Assembly (NCBI GenBank): GCA_017465845.1 | Contig: JAFTVH010000104.1 | Span: forward strand, 1 to 64,000 | Source of the DNA: Lachnospiraceae bacterium | GTDB lineage: Bacteria > Bacillota > Clostridia > Lachnospirales > Lachnospiraceae | Length of the DNA stretch: 64,000 nt | Direction: 5' to 3' | Part shown: piece by piece, positions 43,656-51,319 of the stretch | Layout of the letters: each line of letters opens with the position of its first letter | How positions within the stretch are numbered: position 1 is the first letter of the stretch | Translations under genes and position numbers: made by a program | Notes under the pieces: generated by a model | Databases searched by the model: none | What the model was told of the DNA's origin: nothing | Seen by the model: only the letters and a program-made list of their open reading frames with translations

Positions 43656-45185
43656 ATGAAGAAAAAAATGATTGCTCTGTTGATGGCAGGAGTGATGGCG
43701 GTTGGAATGCTGGCAGGATGCGGCAGTACCAATAGATCGAGTCAGTCGGAAAGTTCAACTAAGCAAAGCTCTGCGGAATCAGAGACAAAGTCCACGGTCG
43801 TGGAAAGCAGCACAGAAGAAGTAAAAGAGGAGCCTGTAACGGTAACCTGGTGGATGTATGGCGGTGCGGCTGATGAGCATGATCTGGTAATGGAGGAACT
43901 GAACAAGCTGCTGGTAGAGAAGATCAATGTGAAACTGGATTTGGTAATGATCGCATCCAGTGAATTTGATGAAAAGGTTAGACTGGCTAGTATGGCCGGT
44001 GAAGATTTTGACCTGGTGTGGACCTCTAACTGGAAGAACCACTTTGATGCCAATGTGTCTCGTGATGCTTTTATGGCTATTGAAGATATCGTTGCTGAAT
44101 ATGGTCAGGAAATGGTAGCTTCCATGCCGGATGGTCTTCTGGATGTCGGTAAAGTAGACGGTCACCTTTATGCAATTCCAAACCAGCAGATTCTGGCTCG
44201 CCAGTTGGGTGTATATGTGCAAAAGGAATATGCAGAGAAATATAATCTTACCTTAACACACATTGATGACATCAGTGAAATGTATGATTTCTTTGACCAA
44301 ATCGTGGCAAATGAACCGGATGTGTGGCCTTTACTGGGAACAAAAGGAATGACACTGAGTATTGAAACGGAAAAGATTTATGAAAGTCTGGCTAACGGAT
44401 ATGTATTTATTAAAAAGGATGATGACAATCTGACAGCCGTTCCTGAAGTGATAGCCCGTGAAGAACTGTTCCGCACACAGAACGAGTGGTATAAGAGAGG
44501 TTATGTACAGCCTGATTTTGCTACTGTAACCGATACAACCGCAAATGCCAAAGCAGGTAAATATATTTGTCACCTTGCAACATATAAACCAGGTGGGGCA
44601 GAAGAAGTTTCTAATCAGCAAGGCAGAGAATATATCGTCATTCCTGCCGGAGAACCCTACCTGCAGGCTACATCCGGTCAGGAGACTATGACAGCTGTAA
44701 ATGTAAATTCCAAGAATCCGGAAGCTGCTGTCAAATTGCTGAATCTGGTATATACGGATAAGGAAGTATTCAATATGCTGTTATCCGGTATTGAAGGAGT
44801 TCACTATAACAAGATTGATGACACGCACATTCAGACAGTGGAAAATTGTAAATATAATTATGCCGGTAATGCATGGAAATTCGGCAACCAGTTCCTTGCT
44901 TATTACAATCCTCAACAGATAGACGGTACTTGGGAAGAAACAGATAAGATGAACAGAGAGTCGGAAGTTTCTCCAATCAGAGGATTTGCATTTGATTCTA
45001 CCAATGTTCAGGCTGAACTGGCACAGCTGGATGCAGTTTCCGCAGAATTCTCAAAAGGTCAATATATAGCCGAAGATATTGATGCCTGGATGAAAGAAAG
45101 GGCGGATAAGCTGGAGAAAGCCGGACTGAGCAAAGTGGTTGCAGAAGTTCAGGCACAGCTGGATGCATGGAAAGCTTCTAAATAA
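43656..45185 (+). CDS. Extracellular solute-binding lipoprotein (importer 2)
   Basis: A 509-residue lipoprotein with signal peptide and lipobox MLAGC (Cys22), a Ser/Glu-rich linker, then a solute-binding fold. It belongs to the large LplA-like group that binds oligosaccharides; VTWWMYGGAADEHD begins the mature domain. AAGGAGG precedes the ATG. A long hairpin terminator follows, and the next gene encodes an esterase. Confidence 0.9.
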   Translation: MKKKMIALLMAGVMAVGMLAGCGSTNRSSQSESSTKQSSAESETKSTVVESSTEEVKEEPVTVTWWMYGGAADEHDLVMEELNKLLVEKINVKLDLVMIASSEFDEKVRLASMAGEDFDLVWTSNWKNHFDANVSRDAFMAIEDIVAEYGQEMVASMPDGLLDVGKVDGHLYAIPNQQILARQLGVYVQKEYAEKYNLTLTHIDDISEMYDFFDQIVANEPDVWPLLGTKGMTLSIETEKIYESLANGYVFIKKDDDNLTAVPEVIAREELFRTQNEWYKRGYVQPDFATVTDTTANAKAGKYICHLATYKPGGAEEVSNQQGREYIVIPAGEPYLQATSGQETMTAVNVNSKNPEAAVKLLNLVYTDKEVFNMLLSGIEGVHYNKIDDTHIQTVENCKYNYAGNAWKFGNQFLAYYNPQQIDGTWEETDKMNRESEVSPIRGFAFDSTNVQAELAQLDAVSAEFSKGQYIAEDIDAWMKERADKLEKAGLSKVVAEVQAQLDAWKASK

Positions 45186-45198
45186 AATAATCTAAAAT

Positions 45199-45241
45199 GT
45201 AAAAAACTGCATTTACTTTTGGGGTAACTGCAGTTTTTTAC
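45199..45241 (+). terminator. Terminator of importer 2
   Basis: Perfect 13-bp stem GTAAAAAACTGCA (45199-45211) / TGCAGTTTTTTAC (45229-45241) with the T-run inside the 3' arm. Confidence 0.8.
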
Positions 45242-45285
45242 TTTAACGGAAGAAACCGCGAAGAGGTTATGAGGTGACGAGAAGA

Positions 45286-45942
45286 ATGTATACAAAAAAC
45301 AAGTGGTATTCTGATAAACACTTTAGTTTTCATTATGTTGAATATCTGCCTTCAGATTATGATGAAGAAAATACTTACCCGCTGGTATTTTTCCTGCATG
45401 GTGCAGGGGAACGCGGTGAGGATCCGGATGTCGCCATGCGGCACGGGTATATGAAGCATGTAAGGGAGCAGGGGGCGGAATACCCCTTTATTTTCATTGC
45501 ACCTCAGTGTCCGATGGACAAATACTGGGGGTGTTATACAGAGTCTTTGATCGCTTTCCTGGAAGATATGATCGCAACACATGCGGTAGACGAGGACAGA
45601 GTATATCTTACCGGCCTGAGTATGGGAGGAACCGGCACATGGATGTTGGCAATGGCATGTCCTGAAAAATTTGCAGCAATCGCTCCAATCTGTGGGTCGG
45701 GAATCTGCTGGTATGGGGAGGCATTGAAGGATGTACCTGTATATGCATATCATGGAGATGCGGATGAGATTGTTCCTGTCACAGAGAGTGTTAATATGGT
45801 AGCCCGTGTAAATGCCGGGGGCGGTAATGCGCAGGTTAAGATCTGTTATGGAGTAGGGCATGATGCCTGGGAAGAAGCATATAAGGGAGACGAGCTTTGG
45901 AAGTGGATGTTAGCACATCGGCGGATAAAAACACTTTTTTGA
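45286..45942 (+). CDS. Alpha/beta hydrolase, putative carbohydrate esterase
   Basis: A 218-residue cytoplasmic serine hydrolase with the oxyanion segment FFLHGAGERGED, nucleophile GLSMGGTGTW, the acidic HGDADEIVP and catalytic His in GVGHDAWEEAY. It resembles the phospholipase/carboxylesterase and LpqC/feruloyl-esterase-like group that removes acyl groups from glycans. GAGGTGA fixes the start at ATG 45286. It lies at the end of the glycan locus 2 genes, which supports a de-acylating role, by inference. Confidence 0.75.
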   Translation: MYTKNKWYSDKHFSFHYVEYLPSDYDEENTYPLVFFLHGAGERGEDPDVAMRHGYMKHVREQGAEYPFIFIAPQCPMDKYWGCYTESLIAFLEDMIATHAVDEDRVYLTGLSMGGTGTWMLAMACPEKFAAIAPICGSGICWYGEALKDVPVYAYHGDADEIVPVTESVNMVARVNAGGGNAQVKICYGVGHDAWEEAYKGDELWKWMLAHRRIKTLF

Positions 45943-45950
45943 AAAAGTGT
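45931..45950. repeat. 20-base palindrome at the end of the esterase gene
   Basis: ACACTTTTTT and GAAAAAGTGT form a near-perfect palindrome spanning the stop codon (45940-45942). It may act as a small bidirectional terminator. Confidence 0.5.
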
Positions 45951-45978
45951 TGTATTTTACACTGTAATGCTGTATTAT
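45950..45978 (+). promoter_or_regulatory. Promoter of the EIIC-like transporter
   Basis: TTGTAT (45950-45955) and TATTAT (45973-45978) with a 17-base spacer, about 38 bases before the gene. Confidence 0.6.
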
Positions 45979-46016
45979 AGTAAAGTGATAACACACTAAA
46001 CTAATGAGGTGATTTT

Positions 46017-47585
46017 ATGAGGAAAATAGCAGTAATCGGAAGCAGCGGCGGCAACCTTTACCGCCAGGGCGGGGATAACCCGAAAGCAATGATCCGTGAG
46101 ATTAAAGTTCAGGCGGATTCCGCAGGTATGGAGCTTGCATTTGTGCAGTTCATCGGAACAAACGGTTCCATGGATAATATTTCTGCGGAGGCGCCGGCGA
46201 AACTGTATACATTAATTGGAGACGGAGCAGAAGTTGTTTCCGAAGGTACACTTACCGAAATGAATCAGGCAGCAGTTACATATGATGAAGAGCTTGCCGG
46301 GATGATCAATAATGGTCAGATTGATGCAGTTGTGATTTTGAGCTGTGACCCGAAAGGTGTTAATAGCAAAGCACTTTTGGCAGCATCACAAAAGAGAATT
46401 CCCATTGCAGGAACCGGCGGTAAATCGGTAGCCGATGCGCAGTCCATGGGATGCAACATTATTTCTGCATCGGGGACAACCGGAACGACAAATCGAACCA
46501 GAGCAGTTGCATTCATTGCAGCTTTTGCTAAAGAGTGGAAAATGAAATACAGTCCGGTCATCGGTTCTTCAGCAGGAAATGTGCAGGAAGGAAGTGTGTG
46601 GAAACGGATTAACTTCCGCGGTATCATGATGTCGTCCATGCCCGGATTTATCGCCATGGCGCTTTGCCTGGCACTGGGAAAAATTCCGGCATTTTCTGCA
46701 TTAGAAGAAGTTTTTAATACGCTGGTCGGCATCATCCCGGTTATTATGGCTGCAATCGCAGCAAAACAGATATCAGGGCTTGAGGAAGTGGGCATTGTGG
46801 CCGGTATTATTGCAGGTGTTATGTCGACGGACGGCGGTTTAATCGGCGGTCTGGCTGCAGGTATCATTGCCGGTATTCTGGCTTACTACATCATTACATT
46901 CTGCCTCAATCATAAGTTTCCCGGCACTACTGCAAACATTTGTGCAGGAGGTCTGTCCGGTCTGATTGCAGGTTTTGTAGGTATGTTCTTAATTGCTCCG
47001 GTGGCATTGTGGCTTGGCAACGGTATCAAAGCAGTCATCGATATGGCTCTTGCTTTTAATCCTGTTCTGGCGGGAGCAGTGGCAGGTTTTGCTATCTGGT
47101 TCGCTATTATGGGTGGTGTTTACCATGCAGCAATTCTTCCCATTGTATTGCTTGAGATGGAAGCAACCGGAAACTCTTTCCTTGGTGCCATTGATATGTG
47201 CGGACTGGTACTGGGATGCGCCGGTATCCTCCTTGCAAATATTGTAAAACCTCGAAATAAAGGTGACGTGACTTCTTCGATTCCGGGTCTTTGCATTAAT
47301 TTGTTCTTCGGAACCTTTGTAGAAGCGGCGTATCCGTTTATGTTCTCCAGTAAAAAAGTATTTGCCGGTGCCATTTTATCTGCAACGATTTCCGGCGCAT
47401 TTGTAGGCGCATTGGGTGTAAAATGTACAGCTTATGTCCCTACTTTTATTGCACCGACTCTGGCGAATGAAGGCAAGGCAGCGGCAATGGTTATATGCAT
47501 GTTGGTTGCAATCGGCACCGCTTTTGTATTTACGCTGATATCTAATATTTCTGAGGGCAAGAAGCAAAAAGAACAAGAGAAATAA
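46017..47585 (+). CDS. PTS EIIC-like transporter with an unusual N-terminal cytoplasmic domain
   Basis: A 522-residue protein. Residues about 1-190 form a soluble, Gly-rich domain (IGSSGGNLYRQGGD, SCDPKGVNSKALL, SGTTGTTNRTRAV) that I do not recognise. Residues about 200-510 hold roughly ten transmembrane helices with GGLIGGLAAGI and GTFVEAAYPF motifs typical of fructose-type PTS EIIC membrane domains. No IIA or IIB domain, phospho-acceptor Cys/His motif or PTS partner gene is seen nearby. It stands alone with its own promoter. The substrate is unknown; the N-terminal domain may replace the usual IIB or bind a nucleotide or sugar phosphate (inference). Confidence 0.6.
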   Translation: MRKIAVIGSSGGNLYRQGGDNPKAMIREIKVQADSAGMELAFVQFIGTNGSMDNISAEAPAKLYTLIGDGAEVVSEGTLTEMNQAAVTYDEELAGMINNGQIDAVVILSCDPKGVNSKALLAASQKRIPIAGTGGKSVADAQSMGCNIISASGTTGTTNRTRAVAFIAAFAKEWKMKYSPVIGSSAGNVQEGSVWKRINFRGIMMSSMPGFIAMALCLALGKIPAFSALEEVFNTLVGIIPVIMAAIAAKQISGLEEVGIVAGIIAGVMSTDGGLIGGLAAGIIAGILAYYIITFCLNHKFPGTTANICAGGLSGLIAGFVGMFLIAPVALWLGNGIKAVIDMALAFNPVLAGAVAGFAIWFAIMGGVYHAAILPIVLLEMEATGNSFLGAIDMCGLVLGCAGILLANIVKPRNKGDVTSSIPGLCINLFFGTFVEAAYPFMFSSKKVFAGAILSATISGAFVGALGVKCTAYVPTFIAPTLANEGKAAAMVICMLVAIGTAFVFTLISNISEGKKQKEQEK

Positions 47586-47628
47586 TATAAGTTTCAGAAA
47601 ATTTGTTATCTTTTTTCAGAAAAAAATT

Positions 47629-47657
47629 TTGACAAGATGGGGCTGAATAATTATAAT
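47629..47657 (+). promoter_or_regulatory. Consensus sigma-A promoter of guaA
   Basis: TTGACA (47629-47634) and TATAAT (47652-47657), 17-base spacer: perfect consensus. Transcription would start near 47664. Confidence 0.92.
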
Positions 47658-47663
47658 AAGTTC

Positions 47664-47754
47664 TTGTATTAATATTATTAAGTTCAGTCATGCATCCTGA
47701 ACCTGCAGTTTTGCGGCTGTTTCTCGATGATGACGACACAGAAACGAGGTAAAG
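47664..47754 (+). promoter_or_regulatory. guaA leader with hairpins
   Basis: The 90-base leader can form GTTCAG / CTGAAC (47682-47687 with 47697-47702) and GTTTCT / AGAAAC (47719-47724 with 47740-47745); the latter's 3' arm borders the GAGG ribosome binding site. I compared it with the purine riboswitch consensus and do not see a match. Confidence 0.35.
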
Positions 47755-49296
47755 ATGGAGCGAGAGATGATTGTGGTTCTCGACTTCGGCGGCCAGTATA
47801 ACCAGCTGATTGCCAGAAGAGTCAGAGAATGCAACGTGTATTGTGAAGTTCATCCATATAACATGGACCTGGACAAGCTGAAATCCATGAATCCCAAGGG
47901 AATTATTTTTACAGGCGGACCCAACAGTGTCTACGGTGAAGGTTCTCCGCTGTGTGATCCTGCTGTGTTCGAACTGGGTGTACCGATTCTGGGAATCTGT
48001 TACGGTTCGCAGCTGATGGCACACATGCTGGGCGGTAAGGTAGCAACTGCACCTGTCAGTGAATACGGTAAGACCGAAGTGGATGTGGATACTTCTTCTG
48101 TAATTTTTAAAGATGTGACGGCTAAGACGATTTGTTGGATGAGCCATACTGATTATATTGAGAAAGCCCCTGCAGATTTCACCATTACGGCCCATACTCC
48201 CGTATGTCCCGTAGCCGCTATGGAGAATCCGGAGAGGAAGCTGTATGCCGTACAGTTCCATCCGGAGGTAATGCATACTCGGGAAGGAATCAAGATGCTG
48301 CGCAGCTTCGTTATGGATGTCTGTGCCTGCAAAGGCGACTGGAAGATGGACTCTTTTGTAGAGACCAGCATCCGCAGCATTCGTGAAAAAGTTGGAAACG
48401 GCAAGGTGCTGTGTGCTCTGTCCGGCGGTGTAGATTCCTCCGTGGCAGCAGTTCTTCTGTCCAAGGCAGTCGGCAAGCAGTTAACCTGTGTATTCGTAGA
48501 CCACGGCCTTCTTCGAAAGAATGAAGGTGATGAAGTAGAAGCAGTATTCGGCCCTAACGGTGCCTATGATCTGAACTTCATCCGTGTCAACGCTCAGGAA
48601 CGCTTCTACAGCAAGCTGGCCGGCGTCACCGAACCGGAAGAGAAGCGTAAGATCATCGGTGAAGAATTCATCCGTGTCTTCGAAGAGGAAGCCAAGGAGA
48701 TCGGTGCTGTAGATTATCTGGTACAGGGTACCATTTATCCCGATGTCATTGAGAGTGGCCTCGGCAAGTCTGCAGTCATTAAGTCCCACCACAATGTAGG
48801 CGGACTTCCCGACTATGTTGATTTCAAGGAAATCATCGAGCCCTTACGCCTTCTTTTCAAAGATGAAGTAAGAAAAGCAGGTCTGGAGCTGGGGCTCCCA
48901 GAGTATCTGGTATACAGACAGCCATTCCCCGGTCCCGGACTGGGCGTGCGCATCATCGGTGAAGTAACTGCTGAGAAAGTCAGAATGGTGCAGGATGCCG
49001 ATGCAATTTACCGTGAGGAGATTGCTAAGGCCGGTATCGATAAAGGACTTGGCCAGTACTTTGCTGCTTTGACCAATATGCGCAGCGTGGGATGTATGGG
49101 CGATGAGAGAACCTATGACTATGCTGTGGCTTTGAGAGCAGTGCTGACTTCTGACTTTATGACGGCGGAGGCAGCGCAGATTCCCTGGGAAGTGCTTGGG
49201 AAGGTGATGAACAGGATCGTTAATGAGGTTAAGGGGGTTAACAGGGTACTTTATGATTGTACCTCTAAGCCGCCTGGGACGATTGAGTTTGAATAG
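47755..49296 (+). CDS. guaA: GMP synthase (glutamine-hydrolysing)
   Basis: A 513-residue two-domain enzyme that aminates XMP to GMP. N-terminal class I glutamine amidotransferase with nucleophile Cys82 in [11 protein letters not shown] and the His/Glu pair in QFHPEV; then the ATP-pyrophosphatase with SGGVDSSV and the C-terminal dimerisation domain ending [12 protein letters not shown]. Full length. It is transcribed alone from a consensus promoter and ends at a strong terminator. Confidence 0.97.
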   Translation: MEREMIVVLDFGGQYNQLIARRVRECNVYCEVHPYNMDLDKLKSMNPKGIIFTGGPNSVYGEGSPLCDPAVFELGVPILGICYGSQLMAHMLGGKVATAPVSEYGKTEVDVDTSSVIFKDVTAKTICWMSHTDYIEKAPADFTITAHTPVCPVAAMENPERKLYAVQFHPEVMHTREGIKMLRSFVMDVCACKGDWKMDSFVETSIRSIREKVGNGKVLCALSGGVDSSVAAVLLSKAVGKQLTCVFVDHGLLRKNEGDEVEAVFGPNGAYDLNFIRVNAQERFYSKLAGVTEPEEKRKIIGEEFIRVFEEEAKEIGAVDYLVQGTIYPDVIESGLGKSAVIKSHHNVGGLPDYVDFKEIIEPLRLLFKDEVRKAGLELGLPEYLVYRQPFPGPGLGVRIIGEVTAEKVRMVQDADAIYREEIAKAGIDKGLGQYFAALTNMRSVGCMGDERTYDYAVALRAVLTSDFMTAEAAQIPWEVLGKVMNRIVNEVKGVNRVLYDCTSKPPGTIEFE

Positions 49297-49298
49297 TA

Positions 49299-49347
49299 GG
49301 AAAAGCTCCAAGAATGCTTATTTTAAGCGATGCTTGGAGCTTTTTTT
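49299..49347 (+). terminator. Terminator of guaA
   Basis: AAAAGCTCCAAG (49301-49312) / CTTGGAGC (49333-49340) with a T-run to 49347; inner ATGCTT / AAGC pairing extends the stem. Confidence 0.92.
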
Positions 49348-49457
49348 AGTGACGTGATACCTATTGGGTCTAAGTGAAGTGCGAATCCGAAGCGACCTGT
49401 GAGTTATGTGATTGTAAGGATTAACCGTTAAAAATTTGATGAGTTTTTTGGAGTCTA

Positions 49458-49486
49458 TTGATAAAATTCTAATTTTGACATATAAT
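49458..49486 (+). promoter_or_regulatory. Promoter of the RelB/PIN operon
   Basis: TTGATA (49458-49463) and TATAAT (49481-49486) with a 17-base spacer, about 57 bases before the antitoxin gene. Confidence 0.8.
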
Positions 49487-49542
49487 AATATTACAAATAA
49501 ATGCAAAACAACTACACAATGTATGGAGAAGGAGGAATCATT

Positions 49543-49839
49543 ATGGCAGAACAGGTTTTGATTCAATTTCGTGCAGATAAAGCATTAAAACAGGAGGTTG
49601 CAGAGATTTACGAGACTCTTGGTATGGATTTACCAACAGCTTTCCGCATGTTCATGACCAGAAGTAAGATGGTTAAAGGGCTTCCGTTTGAGGCAACGTT
49701 ACCAGAAACAACAATTACAAGAACAGAAGCAAAGAACGCATTTTATGAGTTAAGAGAGCAGGCTGCTGATGTACCAGAGATGTCACTTGATGAAATTAAT
49801 GCTGAAATATCAGCTGTCAGAGCGGAAAGAAAAGGGTAA
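49543..49839 (+). CDS. RelB/DinJ-family antitoxin
   Basis: A 98-residue protein with the ribbon-helix-helix N-terminus of RelB/DinJ antitoxins (VLIQFRADKALKQEVAEIYE, then LGMDLPTAFRMFMTRSKMVKGLPFE). The C-terminal half would bind and neutralise the toxin. AAGGAGG precedes ATG 49543; an upstream in-frame ATG at 49501 is less well placed. The toxin gene starts 6 bases after its stop. The pairing with a PIN-domain toxin rather than a RelE/YafQ fold is common in this bacterial group. Confidence 0.85.
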   Translation: MAEQVLIQFRADKALKQEVAEIYETLGMDLPTAFRMFMTRSKMVKGLPFEATLPETTITRTEAKNAFYELREQAADVPEMSLDEINAEISAVRAERKG

Positions 49840-49845
49840 GTGCTT

Positions 49846-50258
49846 ATGGTATATTATGCAGTTATTGATACCAACGTTTTTATTTCTGCTTTGCTTTCTA
49901 AACAAGCAGATACTGCAACAGTACGAGTATTGGATGCAATGTTTGATGGCAAGATTGTACCGTTGTATCATAAGGATATATATTAACAGAGTATGATGAA
50001 GTGCTTCATAGAAGTAAGTTTCATTTTAAAGAAGAGACAATTCAGCTGGTTATAAATGCCGTGAAGCAATATGGTGTAGAAGTGTTCCCACAACCTACGG
50101 GTGAAATTCTGATTGATATGGATGATTTGGTATTTTACGAAGTCGCTATGGAGAAGAGAGATGATGATGCTTATTTGGTAACAGGTAATCAGAAACATTA
50201 TCCAATAAGAGACTTTATAGTAACGCCCGCTGAGATGATGGAGATTATTGATAAGTAA
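49846..50258 (+). pseudogene. PIN-domain toxin, frameshifted
   Basis: The first 46 codons (49846-49986) encode a PIN N-terminus, AVIDTNVFISALLSKQ, with the first catalytic Asp. The frame then hits TAA at 49984-49986. Removing a TA dinucleotide from the run at about 49976-49982 restores a continuous reading: ...KDILTEYDEVLHRS, continuing through DDAYLVTGNQKHYP (second acidic cluster) to the stop at 50256-50258. So the toxin is broken by a 2-base expansion in a TATATA run. The antitoxin is intact. Slippage in the repeat could in principle switch the gene on and off. Confidence 0.85.
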
Positions 50259-50323
50259 GTTGCAGTAAGGAGCCTCATTGTTTTTGCCCTTAGAGGATAA
50301 TAACGTTTGCTATTTAACCGAAT

Positions 50324-50482
50324 CAAGTAAGTCCCCCTGCTTCAAGCGCGTGGAGCGCTAAGCGGTGGGTAGTGTAGGGGACTTACTTGTGTCAGGTGGG
50401 GCTTGTACTCCATCTGACAAACCGCGAAGCGGGTATGAGGTTATGAGCAAGTAGCGAAGCGGATTGCGAATATCCGCTTGAT
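50324..50482. repeat. Four tandem hairpins (structured repeat or RNA)
   Basis: Within 160 bases lie: a 13-bp stem CAAGTAAGTCCCC (50324-50336) / GGGGACTTACTTG (50377-50389) with an inner AGCGC/GCGCT hairpin; a 10-bp stem TGTCAGGTGG / CCATCTGACA (about 50390-50419); a small CCGC/GCGG hairpin; and AAGCGGAT / ATATCCGCTT (50457-50479), the palindrome shared with 26658-26680. No coding content is seen. It may be a non-coding RNA or a REP-like repetitive element. Confidence 0.6.
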
Positions 50483-50494
50483 CACATATATAAA

Positions 50495-50524
50495 ATGCCC
50501 TTCGGCCAAATCGCCAGAGGGCAT
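50495..50524 (-). terminator. Minus-strand hairpin after the yfcC remnant
   Basis: ATGCCCT (50495-50501) / AGGGCAT (50518-50524); on the minus strand it is followed by TTTTATATA, so it is probably the original terminator of the transporter gene. Confidence 0.5.
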
Positions 50525-50545
50525 TAATCTATTCAAGCACTAACT

Positions 50546-50757
50546 TTAAAACGGTCCATAATTAATCTTCACAGCAATGATCAAAAATACAAATGCGATG
50601 ATCCACCACATAATAAACAAAGGAAGTAAATATTTCATCCATTTCTTGAATGACACTCCGCCGCACATTGCAAGCGCCGCCAGAATCTCACCACCGGTAG
50701 GAGCCATTACTTTGGTAAAAGCATCACCCAACTGAAAAGTCAGAACAGAAGTCTGAC
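50546..50757 (-). pseudogene. yfcC: YfcC-family transporter, C-terminal remnant
   Basis: About 70 codons on the minus strand, ending in TAA at 50546. The reading TSVLTFQLGDAFTKVMAPTG continues to a membrane helix and the terminal INYGPF, matching the C-terminus of YfcC/C4-dicarboxylate-carrier-like permeases. The upstream part is lost at 50757, next to a perfect palindrome (GTCTGAC-GG-GTCAGAC, 50751-50766) that marks a junction with an oppositely oriented fragment. Confidence 0.7.
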
Positions 50758-50766
50758 GGGTCAGAC

Positions 50767-50847
50767 CGTATGGGGCTGCGTGTTATTCTGTTCATCACCT
50801 TGATTACTGCAAGTATTGGTTATGTCATGTGGCATGCCCGCCTTTGA
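50767..50847 (+). pseudogene. yfcC: Probable YfcC-type transporter fragment, opposite orientation
   Basis: About 26 codons on the plus strand, beginning RMGLRVILFITLITASIGYV and ending in TGA at 50845. It reads as one membrane helix with an R-M-G-L entry, as in the middle of YfcC transporters. It lies immediately across the palindrome from the minus-strand remnant. Length limits certainty. Confidence 0.45.
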
Positions 50848-50983
50848 GACCGGATACTGACAGTCGATAGGACGCCCAATTGTCGGGAACGGTATGGGAT
50901 TCGACAGGAATTCGAATATTCACCTGCATGCCGCCGCAGCTTCCGCAGACTACTTCTTTATCCGTGTTTTTTTCTATTTTCAT
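50825..50983 (-). pseudogene. pepD: Aminoacyl-histidine dipeptidase (PepD), middle fragment
   Basis: About 50 codons on the minus strand encode CGSCGGMQVNIRIPVESHTV and YRLSVSGLKGGH, the segment of PepD/Xaa-His dipeptidases that precedes the dimer-contacting region. The reading frame then runs into the preceding transporter fragment and stops. The ATG at 50983 is incidental. Confidence 0.65.
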
Positions 50984-51002
50984 CAAATCTGTCAGATTCC
51001 TC

Positions 51003-51245
51003 ATGGCAGCGGAAACGAAAAAGGCACTCAGTGATCATATTTTAAAATGGGCCCATAGCCTTGGCTTAGATGCTCTGCAGGATCCTGCAAATAATGTACT
51101 GATCAGGAAACCCGCCTCTTCAGGGCATGAACAGATGCCTGTCGTTATGCTGCAGGATCACATGGACATGGTGTGTGAAAAGGCTGACGGTGTGGAACAT
51201 GATTTTACAAAAGATCCCATTGATTTTCTATTGTATAGTTCATAA
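51003..51245 (+). pseudogene. pepD: Aminoacyl-histidine dipeptidase (PepD), N-terminal fragment
   Basis: About 80 codons on the plus strand with DPANNVLIRKPASSG, MLQDHMDMVCEK (the metal-binding His-x-Asp motif) and EHDFTKDPIDF, closely following the N-terminus of PepD. It is cut at about 51235 and ends in a stop with no dipeptidase similarity. Oriented opposite to the other PepD fragment, so an inversion has occurred inside the gene. Confidence 0.7.
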
Positions 51246-51319
51246 TGAAAAACTCTCTTTCCTTTTCTTTTCTCTTTATGAAGACTTTTTCGCATTGCCG
51301 GGACGAGGCAGCGCCCGGT

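Noticed and set aside
47658-47754. Purine riboswitch before guaA
   Set aside because: The conserved loop and junction bases of that class are not present in order.
50880-51245. Intact 121-codon gene
   Set aside because: Only the part from about 51003 has PepD similarity; the upstream part is the reverse complement of another PepD fragment.
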